DNA from: DATBED01 sp035480695
Lineage (GTDB): Bacteria > Patescibacteriota > Saccharimonadia > Saccharimonadales > UBA4665
DNA: 10,605 nucleotides
Assembly (NCBI GenBank): GCA_035480695.1
Contig: DATIHM010000075.1
Coordinates: 1 to 10,605 of the forward strand
Direction of reading: 5' to 3'
Shown: one piece after another, positions 5,260 to 10,605 of the stretch
Layout: each line of letters opens with the position of its first letter
How positions within the stretch are numbered: position 1 is the stretch's first letter
Notes under the pieces: generated by a model
Told to the model about the DNA's origin: nothing
The model's input: only the letters and a program-made list of their open reading frames with translations
Databases searched by the model: none
Program-made: the position numbers and the translations under genes

Positions 5260-5269
5260 ATCCTGACAA
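5241..5269 (-). promoter_or_regulatory. Promoter of the tatA-tatC operon
   Basis: Reading leftward, TTGTCA (5269-5264) and TATGAT (5246-5241) are separated by 17 bases, ten of twelve consensus positions. Transcription would start near 5234, about 37 bases before the tatA ATG. Confidence 0.72.
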
Positions 5270-5279
5270 AAAAGAAAAT

Positions 5280-5552
5280 ATGCAAATGATCACACACTAC
5301 TTGGCACAGGTCTACGGCGGAGGCGCCTACGATACTTCCACCTACGAAACGCACTCTTCTTCGGGCGGCGGAACAGGTACCGGAACTTCGGGCGGCGGCG
5401 GAACTGCTGCGGCCGGTAAGGGCACACTGACAAACACCGGGTTCGACCTAGTTCTAGCTGGTACACTGGCCTGTGCCATCATTTTTGCAGCACTGCTAAT
5501 CCGCTTCTGGAAGCGCCCTAAAGCTACTGCCCCCGTAGTAGCAGATGATTAG
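5280..5552 (+). CDS. Gly/Ser/Thr-rich surface protein with LTNTG sorting-like signal
   Basis: The 90-residue product begins with a polar segment, then a Gly/Ser/Thr-rich region (about 26-47), and ends with LTNTG at 50-54. A hydrophobic helix (about 57-75), the basic cluster RFWKRPK (75-81) and nine more residues follow. Motif, helix and positive tail in this order form a sortase-type sorting signal, with Thr in place of the usual Pro of LPxTG. A sortase gene lies 79 bases away on the other strand. There is no N-terminal signal peptide, so export would depend on the C-terminal helix acting as a signal anchor. The layout parallels the 3085-3444 protein. It may be a sortase substrate or simply a membrane-anchored stalk. 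Confidence 0.68.
   Translation: MQMITHYLAQVYGGGAYDTSTYETHSSSGGGTGTGTSGGGGTAAAGKGTLTNTGFDLVLAGTLACAIIFAALLIRFWKRPKATAPVVADD
5523..5542 (-). terminator. Weak candidate terminator of the pilin/CHAP/sortase operon
   Basis: Reading leftward, GCTACTAC-GGGG-GCAGTAGC forms an 8-bp hairpin (one G-U pair) followed only by TTTA. The stop codon of the 36-aa ORF lies in its right arm. The short T-tract makes termination uncertain, and the site is inside the coding end of the opposite gene. Confidence 0.3.
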
Positions 5553-5634
5553 CCGAGGAATTGACCAGCCAAAGCAGCACACAACTGAGTACTAGAAGTG
5601 CCAGAAGTAGCCAGAACTTGGTCTTTTCGCTCAT
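5524..5634 (-). CDS. 36-aa single-helix membrane peptide coupled to the sortase
   Basis: The ATG at 5634 overlaps the sortase TGA as ATGA, the classic arrangement for translational coupling. The frame runs 36 codons to TAG at 5526-5524. The peptide has a charged start (MSEKTK), one long hydrophobic helix (about 7-24) with Trp at both edges, and a short polar tail ending LLLRGQ. The positive N-terminus suggests it inserts N-in. No family is recognised; it could be a small sortase accessory or membrane peptide. Its final 29 bases run opposite the end of the LTNTG gene. The exact ATGA overlap and clean helix support translation, but chance cannot be excluded at this length. Confidence 0.55.
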   Translation of the reverse strand: MSEKTKFWLLLALLVLSCVLLWLVNSSANHLLLRGQ

Positions 5635-6218
5635 GGCTTCTCCAATCCGGCCACCACGACCAGCCTGTCTTTCGGCAACCACAGCGGTGTGCAGGTGAAG
5701 AGCGTCAACTCCGGCTGGGCGCTCGGGTTTTCAATAGCCGTGTCGTGCGGCGACACTTCCTGGATGGTCTGGACTTTATAGAGGTATTCTTTGCCGCTCC
5801 AGAAAACCGCCATCTCATCGCCCATCTTGACCTTGTTCAAGAAGTAGAACACGCCGCGCGGGTTGGTGTATGTGAAGCGGTGGCCGATGAGCACGGTGTT
5901 GCCGCCCCTGTCGGGCGTACTGCCGCGCGGCCAGCGCCAAATGCCCTTGTCGAGCACTTTGTACTGGTTTACAACCGTGCCTTCCAGAATCGGCTGGTCG
6001 AGCAACATGCTCGGGATGATGACGCTGTTCGGCCGCGGCGCGGCCTGCGCTGGCTTAGCCGACTTACTTGGATGAACCATGGCTTCGAGCTGTTGCTGTT
6101 TCCCCTGATGGCTCTGCACCTTGAACACCAGGCCCGGCCAGAGCGGCGCCACGATCACGTAGGCGTTCACGACGATTATCAGCGCCAGCAGCACATTGTT
6201 TATCTTGGAAAGGCTCAC
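5631..6218 (-). CDS. Sortase-family transpeptidase
   Basis: Sortases are membrane-anchored cysteine transpeptidases that cut a sorting signal and join the protein to the cell envelope. This 195-residue protein has an N-terminal membrane helix (about 7-27), a polar linker, and the sortase barrel. The catalytic residues are visible: H113 in IGHR, C176 in LTLFTCTP and R185 in PKDRLVVVA. The strands MGDEMAVFW and YLYKVQTIQEVSP between them are also typical. The layout suits the class D/E/F-type enzymes, but I do not assign a class. The start is GTG at 6218, 16 bases after the CHAP gene stop; an ATG at 6226 is out of frame and stops at once. The likely substrate is the LTNTG protein next door, and the stop overlaps the 36-aa peptide. 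Confidence 0.92.
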   Translation of the reverse strand: MSLSKINNVLLALIIVVNAYVIVAPLWPGLVFKVQSHQGKQQQLEAMVHPSKSAKPAQAAPRPNSVIIPSMLLDQPILEGTVVNQYKVLDKGIWRWPRGSTPDRGGNTVLIGHRFTYTNPRGVFYFLNKVKMGDEMAVFWSGKEYLYKVQTIQEVSPHDTAIENPSAQPELTLFTCTPLWLPKDRLVVVAGLEKP

Positions 6219-6234
6219 CTACCCATTCTACAGC

Positions 6235-7851
6235 TTAGCTGCCGTTGATATCGCCCAGGTTGAATGTGTTTGGAACTGCCATGCCATTCAGGTTGCTATA
6301 ACCCCGGCTGAACTGGCCATTACCGAGACTGGCGCCTTGCATGTACTTGCCTGAGCCATTGCCGTTCGGCTCGAACGCCACCAGATCTGCCCGTCCGTCA
6401 CCTGTTATGTCACCCAGAGCGATTTCGGTAGGAGGTGTCATGTGCGTCAGGCTAGTGTAGCCCCAGCTGAATTTTCCGGCACCCTGGCTTGTGCCTTCCA
6501 TGTAGTTAACGCCGCCGTCTGATGATGGCTCTGCAGCGACAGTGTCAGCTTTGCCGTCTCCGTTGATGTCACCTACCGCGAAAGTCGTAGGCTCGGCCAT
6601 ATTGACTAGGTTAGTATCTATCCAGCTGAATTGGCCTGCTCCCTGGCTGATGCCTTCCCGGTATTGGCCTCCGCCTGAGCCGTTGGGTTCAAAGTCTATG
6701 ATGTCAGCCTTGCCGTCGTTGTTAACATCGCCGAGGGCGAACTTTTTAGGGGTAGCCATGTTGACCAGGTTTGTCCAAATCCAGCTGAAGCGCCCGTTGC
6801 CCTGGCTGATGCCTTCCATGAAGTTGACGCCACCGTTGGCAGTCGGCTCGTCGGCCACAATGTCGGCCTTCTTGTCGCCGTTGACATCTCCCAACTCGAC
6901 CTGTTTCGGAGCCGCCATGCCGTTCAAGTTACTGAAGCCCCAGGTGAACTGGCCATTACCCAAGCTGGCACCTTGCATGTAGCTGTTGCCTTCGTAAGCC
7001 ACGATGTCGGCCCTGTTGTCACCGGTAAAGTCACCCAACGCGAAATCTTTTGGAACGGCCATGTTGACCAAGTTACTGTAGCCCCAGTTGAATTGGCCGT
7101 TGCCGATACTCGCGCCCTGGGTGTAATTGCTGCCGCCGTTGCCGTTGGGTTCGTTCGCAACTAAGTCGGCTTTGTTGTGTGCGCCAGTCGTAGTAGAAAC
7201 TGGCCCATTCGGATGCGCTCCAAAATCCACGAACTCAGTGAAACCCATAGAAGCCGGGGTACCTTTGCGTACATCACCGTTTCCATGCGCGTCATGGTTG
7301 TACTCCGAAACTGTTATGGTTCCGTCAGGGTTCACCGATTCTACATATGCTACATGCCCAAATTGGTCAGATGGCGATGTCGGCTTAACTGCTGCGTCGC
7401 CCGCAGCTGGTGTTGAAGAGTGTTCAGTCGATGGGGAACTGTTGTACCAATCACCGCCATTACCTAATCCCATTATTTTGCTAGATGGAACACCTATGGA
7501 GTTAAGCTTCCAAGCAACGTAAGAAGTGCAATTTCTTAAGTTGTATCCCCATGGGTCGCTTTCGCCATATTTTACGTTACCGACGTTACCAGTAAATCTC
7601 ATACAACCCGTATCCGTATTTGGACAAGTGCTGTATCCCCAGTCATAGTTAGCATCAACATAAGTTGCGTCGTACCAGGGGTAGCCAATTGTGTCAGCAT
7701 TGGCCTTATTAGGGTGCAACAACTCTTCACCTAGGGTCGTTGAAAACGCACCGGCTGCTGCAATAAGGCCAAGAGCTGTTATTTTCTGGAGTTTTCCTTG
7801 AATTCGACCAAGAAAAGATTCTTGTGATTGAGACATGGATTCCAAAGGCAT
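6235..7851 (-). CDS. Secreted CHAP-domain hydrolase with six FG-GAP repeats
   Basis: The product has a long signal or anchor region (hydrophobic core LGLIAAAGAFS) and a CHAP cysteine amidase/peptidase domain. Counting from the in-frame TTG at 7860, C111 in RNCTSYVAWKL, H169 in FGHVAYVE and E186 in SEYNHD form the catalytic site. PAAGDAAV before the His is also typical. CHAP enzymes cleave peptidoglycan peptides or crosslinks. Residues 230-541 are six FG-GAP/VCBS-like units of about 53 residues with calcium-loop motifs such as DINGDGKAD, suggesting a beta-propeller for binding. The second unit is five residues short, and the last ends at GDINGS. I start at ATG 7851, eleven bases after GGAG; TTG 7860 is too close to it, and ATG 7836 is another option. 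The gene lies 34 bases after the pilin gene and 16 before the sortase. Confidence 0.9.
   Translation of the reverse strand: MPLESMSQSQESFLGRIQGKLQKITALGLIAAAGAFSTTLGEELLHPNKANADTIGYPWYDATYVDANYDWGYSTCPNTDTGCMRFTGNVGNVKYGESDPWGYNLRNCTSYVAWKLNSIGVPSSKIMGLGNGGDWYNSSPSTEHSSTPAAGDAAVKPTSPSDQFGHVAYVESVNPDGTITVSEYNHDAHGNGDVRKGTPASMGFTEFVDFGAHPNGPVSTTTGAHNKADLVANEPNGNGGSNYTQGASIGNGQFNWGYSNLVNMAVPKDFALGDFTGDNRADIVAYEGNSYMQGASLGNGQFTWGFSNLNGMAAPKQVELGDVNGDKKADIVADEPTANGGVNFMEGISQGNGRFSWIWTNLVNMATPKKFALGDVNNDGKADIIDFEPNGSGGGQYREGISQGAGQFSWIDTNLVNMAEPTTFAVGDINGDGKADTVAAEPSSDGGVNYMEGTSQGAGKFSWGYTSLTHMTPPTEIALGDITGDGRADLVAFEPNGNGSGKYMQGASLGNGQFSRGYSNLNGMAVPNTFNLGDINGS
6238..7173 (-). repeat. Six tandem FG-GAP coding repeats (about 159 bp each)
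   Basis: Six in-frame units each contain AD-[IL]-V, a Y/F-x-[QE]-G-x-S-x-G-x-G-x-F core, an NLxxM-x-xP turn and a GDxNGD loop. Units 1, 2 and 6 share QGAS-[IL]-GNGQF, while units 3, 4 and 5 share EG-x-SQG-[NA]-G. The middle group therefore looks like a separate expansion. Confidence 0.9.
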
Positions 7852-7894
7852 GAGAAGCAATACTCCTTTATCCCCACCCCTATTAAATGGTTCG

Positions 7895-8644
7895 TTAGAA
7901 CTTGAGCTGTACTGAGTGAACTATCTTCGCGAAGTCATTCTCGTATGCACTGTAATCTTCATTATCAGGATTCACTGAGTTGTTGATGTATTTCTCCCGG
8001 TTGTAAAAGGTTAAAAGATAGCCGTTCTGTTTTAGAAAATAGTAGACATCAGTATATGACTCGCCGCCAGATGCAGTAGTTACGACATGTCTGGCCTCGT
8101 ATCCATTTATGGAATTTGAGCTATCAGTGATCGTATTGTCGGATGTTAGCATTCCTAACCTATCTTGAATAGCTTGGTCTATGGTCCAACTGGTCTTTTC
8201 TATTTCTAGGGTCCAAAGATTTGCTACCTTTGATTGGTTAAGAGCGGCAAGTGCTTTTGGCTGAAATCCGGCTTCGTAAGAACAAGGGGTGGGATCTTCT
8301 ATACTTAGACAGCCAGCTGTACCACATACCCCATTTTTGCAAATTTGGGTATTTGTATTACTGCTTATTATCTGTGTCCCTTTAGGGTTATTGCTATCCG
8401 TGGTAATGTGCCAGGTACTTGGAATAGTTATCCTTGCCTTGCCATCATCATTAGATATGACCATGCCGCTTGATGTGGATGGTTTATGCAAACTTGCAGC
8501 CTGATTACTTCTAGCAACTTTTGCATTGTTCTTTACATGGGATTTGTGCCAGACGAACCAGCCGCCTGCTACTACTAAACAAACCAGCAGTAATGCCACG
8601 ACCGTCTCTACTAATGTGAACCCTTTCGCGTGTATTTTCCGCAT
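7895..8644 (-). CDS. Type IV pilin-like protein (prepilin N-terminal motif)
   Basis: The 249-residue product begins MRKIHAKGFTLVETVVALLLV. The basic leader, G8-F9 cleavage site, E13 (the Glu five after cleavage) and following helix (about 9-31) are the prepilin peptidase and methylation motif of type IV pilins and pseudopilins. The rest is a polar extracellular domain of about 215 residues with four Cys (in ICKNGVCGTAGC and PCSYE), larger than most major pilins. It may be a minor pilin or an unrelated surface protein using pilin export. GGAGA lies seven bases before the ATG. The coding sequence is visibly richer in A and T than its neighbours, which could reflect transfer. It leads the operon with the CHAP and sortase genes. 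No prepilin peptidase or pilus ATPase is in the window. Confidence 0.85.
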   Translation of the reverse strand: MRKIHAKGFTLVETVVALLLVCLVVAGGWFVWHKSHVKNNAKVARSNQAASLHKPSTSSGMVISNDDGKARITIPSTWHITTDSNNPKGTQIISSNTNTQICKNGVCGTAGCLSIEDPTPCSYEAGFQPKALAALNQSKVANLWTLEIEKTSWTIDQAIQDRLGMLTSDNTITDSSNSINGYEARHVVTTASGGESYTDVYYFLKQNGYLLTFYNREKYINNSVNPDNEDYSAYENDFAKIVHSVQLKF

Positions 8645-8675
8645 TCAAATTCTCCTTACTTGCCGGCTGTTTAGC

Positions 8676-8704
8676 ATTATTCACGAGGGTTCAGCTGGCC
8701 GCAA
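8676..8704 (-). promoter_or_regulatory. Candidate promoter of the pilin-CHAP-sortase operon
   Basis: Reading leftward, TTGCGG (8704-8699) and AATAAT (8681-8676) have a 17-base spacer. Transcription would start near 8669, shortly before the GGAGA ribosome binding site of the pilin-like gene. It lies in the 88-base gap after the kinase gene, which shows no clear terminator. Confidence 0.4.
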
Positions 8705-8732
8705 GGAAACGTTAAAAGTTTTCATTAATAAT

Positions 8733-9509
8733 TTAATCGTTTTGTGAGGTTCGCCTATAAATGTTGTACTGCCAGGAGTCCGGTGTGGGCGTGACCTTGA
8801 ATACCAGGTCAGACCGCTTGATTGTCGGCGCGGTCAGCGGGGCGAATTGCTTCTCTTGCCGCGACCTAAAGTTGGCGGCCACCTTTTCGGGATCGGCCTC
8901 GCCCCGCTTCTCGGTGTCGCGTTTGATGCGGGCCTGCAACCTGGTCTCGGTCGGTACATCGATGAATACATGTAAATTTGGCGCTTCAACGGCGTCGAAG
9001 TCACCTTGCACGAACATCACGTCGGTCTCGCCGGCTTTGTGGAGGAAGTCCTCCTCACCGGCAGCAATCGCCAGCCCGGTCAGCTCGTCATAAACCGGCA
9101 AAGCGACAGTTTCTCCGTCCTCAAGTATGGCAATGCGCCTGAGGTGCTCGTTGAGCAGGCTGAAGTCTTTGAGCTTAAGCGGATCCTCCCGTTCGCGCTC
9201 ATGGCGCCACTCGCGCGTGCCCAGGTTGTAATCGTCGGTGCTGATGGCGTCGGCTCTTAGGCCTGACTGGCGAAGCTTATCGGCTGCCAAATTGACCAAA
9301 GTGTCTTTGCCGCTGGCCGGGCCACCGACGACAGCGACTACTTTCATGCTTTCGCCCGGCAGCTCCTGCACGACGCGAGACAAGTATTCGGCGGCTTGGG
9401 CATTGTCCATCGGCCCTTCGGCGAACTCAAACCTATCCCGCAAAACGGATGCGACCAGGTCGCTTCCTTTATCCATACCCGGCTCTACTGCTTCTTGGTT
9501 AGTACTCAT
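8733..9509 (-). CDS. P-loop kinase, uridine kinase-like
   Basis: The 258-residue protein has a Walker A motif GGPASGKDT (62-70), followed by STDDYN (90-95), a DP/D-containing substrate region (109-115) and VYDELTG (139-145). Near the C-terminal third is an Arg-rich lid, ARIKRDTEKRG (193-203). This order matches the uridine kinase/phosphoribulokinase-like P-loop family, which phosphorylates nucleosides or sugars with ATP; the substrate is not evident. The first 50 or so residues are an extra acidic segment before the P-loop. It starts 13 bases after the hydrolase stop and is most likely cotranscribed with it. No good Shine-Dalgarno precedes ATG 9509; a TAATAAT stretch there might be an internal promoter. 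Confidence 0.82.
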   Translation of the reverse strand: MSTNQEAVEPGMDKGSDLVASVLRDRFEFAEGPMDNAQAAEYLSRVVQELPGESMKVVAVVGGPASGKDTLVNLAADKLRQSGLRADAISTDDYNLGTREWRHEREREDPLKLKDFSLLNEHLRRIAILEDGETVALPVYDELTGLAIAAGEEDFLHKAGETDVMFVQGDFDAVEAPNLHVFIDVPTETRLQARIKRDTEKRGEADPEKVAANFRSRQEKQFAPLTAPTIKRSDLVFKVTPTPDSWQYNIYRRTSQND

Positions 9510-9522
9510 CCGCCCACAATTA

Positions 9523-10320
9523 TTACAGGGATTGCCGTAGTAGCCAATGCAGCACGTAGTCTGCGACTTCGCGCCAGCCGTGGTCGATAGTCAGAGAGTG
9601 GCCGCGATCTTCAAAAACCTTGAGGTCGGTGACGTCGTCAGACTTTTCCTCGAGTTTGTAGCTGGAACGGCTTATGCTAGCAGGAACAGTATGGTCGTGG
9701 CCACCGCCTATGATTAGCAGCGGTCCACGCTGGGCGTTTTTGGTGTCAACTTTGGCTGGCGAGTGTAGCGAGAAGTTCGCCGACGCCGCTTCGAACAGAG
9801 GCTTGCCGGGTGAAGGAATCGCCCACTCTTCATAAAGCTCGCGGGATTCTTCGGGCTCGACCGCATTGCCGAAGCCATAGCGGAACTCGGCCGGCGTCAA
9901 GCTGACCGCCCGCGTTCGATTGGCTGGGTTCCTGAGAGCTATTGAGGCGACCCTAAGAGCCGATAACGGCAAAATATACACGCCTCTCATTGGCGCTGGG
10001 TCAATTGCCACCGCTGCTGCGGCCAAGCCCATCCCAGCTAGTTTTTCAGAAATCAGCCCACCAAAAGAATGGCCAATAATTATCGGTTTCTCTTTCAGCT
10101 TTTTTACTTGCTCGGCATGATGTGCCAGGATTTCATCCAGGCCTTTGTCGGCAACTAATTCAGGGTGTCGGCGAGCAGCTTCGACCGTCTTGGAATCACC
10201 TGGCCAGCTGGCAGCCATAGCCTCATAACCAGCTTTGTTGAAGAAATCCACCCACTTGTTCCAGCTGCTCGAGTGTAGCCACAGACCGTGCACGAACATT
10301 ACCGGCCGCTTATTCGCCAT
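9523..10320 (-). CDS. Alpha/beta-hydrolase fold enzyme
   Basis: The 265-residue protein has the alpha/beta hydrolase landmarks: HGLW (11-14) for the oxyanion region, the nucleophile elbow GHSFGG with S85, the acid D209 in GGGHDH, and H241 in RGHSLT. Size and motif order suit an esterase or lipase-like serine hydrolase. The substrate is unknown; an N-terminal signal peptide is absent, so it is cytoplasmic. GGAGG lies seven bases before the ATG at 10320, making the start secure. The gene heads a two-gene operon with the P-loop kinase and is divergent from the PadR-family regulator, which suggests regulation by it. A hairpin in the leader (10331-10360) overlaps the ribosome binding site. Confidence 0.9.
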   Translation of the reverse strand: MANKRPVMFVHGLWLHSSSWNKWVDFFNKAGYEAMAASWPGDSKTVEAARRHPELVADKGLDEILAHHAEQVKKLKEKPIIIGHSFGGLISEKLAGMGLAAAAVAIDPAPMRGVYILPLSALRVASIALRNPANRTRAVSLTPAEFRYGFGNAVEPEESRELYEEWAIPSPGKPLFEAASANFSLHSPAKVDTKNAQRGPLLIIGGGHDHTVPASISRSSYKLEEKSDDVTDLKVFEDRGHSLTIDHGWREVADYVLHWLLRQSL

Positions 10321-10330
10321 ATTGAATCCT

Positions 10331-10360
10331 CCTTATTCTTACAGTCTAGTATGAATAAGG
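10331..10360 (-). promoter_or_regulatory. 5' leader hairpin overlapping the hydrolase ribosome binding site
   Basis: CCTTATTC and GAATAAGG form a perfect 8-bp inverted repeat. After one mismatch, three more base pairs extend it around a 6-base loop. In the leftward RNA its right arm ends in AAGG, the first half of the AAGGAGG Shine-Dalgarno site (10334-10328). With transcription starting near 10361, the hairpin would be the very 5' end of the message. It could lower translation, stabilise the RNA, or be a DNA operator. Confidence 0.5.
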
Positions 10361-10368
10361 TGCCAAGA

Positions 10369-10397
10369 AAATAAAGTTCTGAAAGGCTAGTTGACAA
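10369..10397 (-). promoter_or_regulatory. Promoter of the hydrolase-kinase operon
   Basis: Reading leftward, TTGTCA (10397-10392) is followed by TTATTT (10374-10369) at 17 bases, or TATTTT at 18. The -35 overlaps that of the divergent PadR gene by five bases. Confidence 0.5.
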
Positions 10398-10419
10398 TTC
10401 ATAATACCTTGTATAGCAT
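10391..10419 (+). promoter_or_regulatory. Promoter of the PadR-family gene, with nearby inverted repeat
   Basis: TTGACA (10391-10396, consensus) and TAGCAT (10414-10419) are separated by 17 bases. Transcription would begin near 10426, two bases before the ATG, so the message is probably leaderless. ATAC-CTT-GTAT (10404-10414) in the spacer is a small inverted repeat that could be an operator. Confidence 0.6.
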
Positions 10420-10427
10420 AGTAGTGT

Positions 10428-10605
10428 ATGAACGAAAGTAGCGGTTCCGCCGACTTCCAAGCCCAGTCCGAAACGCAGATGCGCAAAGGCATGCTGGTTT
10501 ACTGCGTGCTGCTTCTATGCAAAGACGGCAAAGTCTACACTTCTGAGCTTATCCGGGCTTTGCGCCAGGCCGAGCTGATTGTAGTAGAAGGTACTCTGTA
10601 TCCTC
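10428..10605 (+). CDS. PadR-family transcriptional regulator, N-terminal part (3' truncated)
   Basis: The frame opens at ATG 10428 and runs off the window after 59 codons. After a short polar lead (to about residue 16) it reads QMRKGMLVYCVLLL, CKDGKVYTSELIRAL, and LIVVEGTLYP. This is the winged helix-turn-helix of PadR regulators, whose signature is a first helix ending in LL, a helix-turn-helix with YxSE/DLIxAL, and VxEGTLYPLL. PadR proteins are dimeric repressors that respond to phenolic acids, drugs or stress, and typically control a nearby gene and themselves. The target is likely the divergent hydrolase-kinase operon, because the promoters overlap. No Shine-Dalgarno site precedes the ATG, consistent with a leaderless transcript. 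Confidence 0.92.
   Translation, partial: MNESSGSADFQAQSETQMRKGMLVYCVLLLCKDGKVYTSELIRALRQAELIVVEGTLYP

Noticed and set aside
5598..6248. 216-codon + frame
   Set aside because: Antisense to the sortase, which has all catalytic residues; the + product has no recognisable features.
6238..7173. Possible CRISPR-like repeat array
   Set aside because: The periodicity is about 159 bp, in frame, and encodes FG-GAP units; no short identical repeats with unique spacers are present.

Overview
The window looks like part of a chromosome from a small-genome bacterium of the Candidate Phyla Radiation, most likely a Candidatus Saccharibacteria relative. That is an inference from the gene mix: a minimal TatA-TatC pair, a sortase with an unusual sorting-signal protein, a pilin-like protein next to a CHAP/FG-GAP secreted protein, a COG4315-type 'secreted repeat' protein, and many tiny membrane or glycine/serine-rich proteins. 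TGA is used as an ordinary stop (for example at the KGG protein and the sortase), so the genetic code appears standard. No insertion sequence, phage gene, CRISPR array or rRNA was seen.

Layout, left to right. Positions 1-380 hold the C-terminal half of a TSUP (TauE/SafE) permease, followed by a CAU-anticodon tRNA (423-499) and an 87-residue two-helix membrane protein (546-809). This converges on a leftward classical SDR oxidoreductase (806-1546). Across a divergent promoter region lie a membrane-anchored COG4315 protein (1639-2142) and, one base later, a six-helix ferric-reductase-like membrane protein (2144-2806). Its stop codon sits in the loop of a bidirectional terminator (2788-2818). From the other side this terminator also closes a previously hidden leftward micro-gene (2825-2914, 29 aa), which has consensus -35 and -10 boxes and a good ribosome binding site.

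The centre (3085-6218) is a secretion and surface region. It contains a tail-anchored Ser/Thr/Gly-rich protein, a 45-aa KGG-type stress protein, a small protein with a Tat-like SRKEFL signal, tatC and tatA overlapping in one operon, and divergently a 90-aa protein ending in an LTNTG sorting-like signal. A sortase follows; its stop codon overlaps the start of a 36-aa single-helix peptide. The sortase is the downstream part of a leftward operon that begins with a type IV pilin-like protein (7895-8644) and continues with a secreted CHAP hydrolase carrying six FG-GAP repeats (6235-7851).

The right end holds a leftward alpha/beta hydrolase plus P-loop kinase pair (8733-10320) and a divergent, truncated PadR-family regulator (10428-10605). 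The -35 boxes of these two promoters overlap almost completely, so PadR plausibly controls the pair as well as itself. A hairpin at the predicted 5' end of the hydrolase message includes part of its ribosome binding site.

Functionally, the middle 5.5 kb reads as an export and envelope-decoration locus: Tat export, sortase anchoring, a pilin-like surface protein and a secreted cell-wall hydrolase. Such genes would suit an epibiotic cell that must attach to and remodel a host surface, but that role is inferred and not shown by the sequence.
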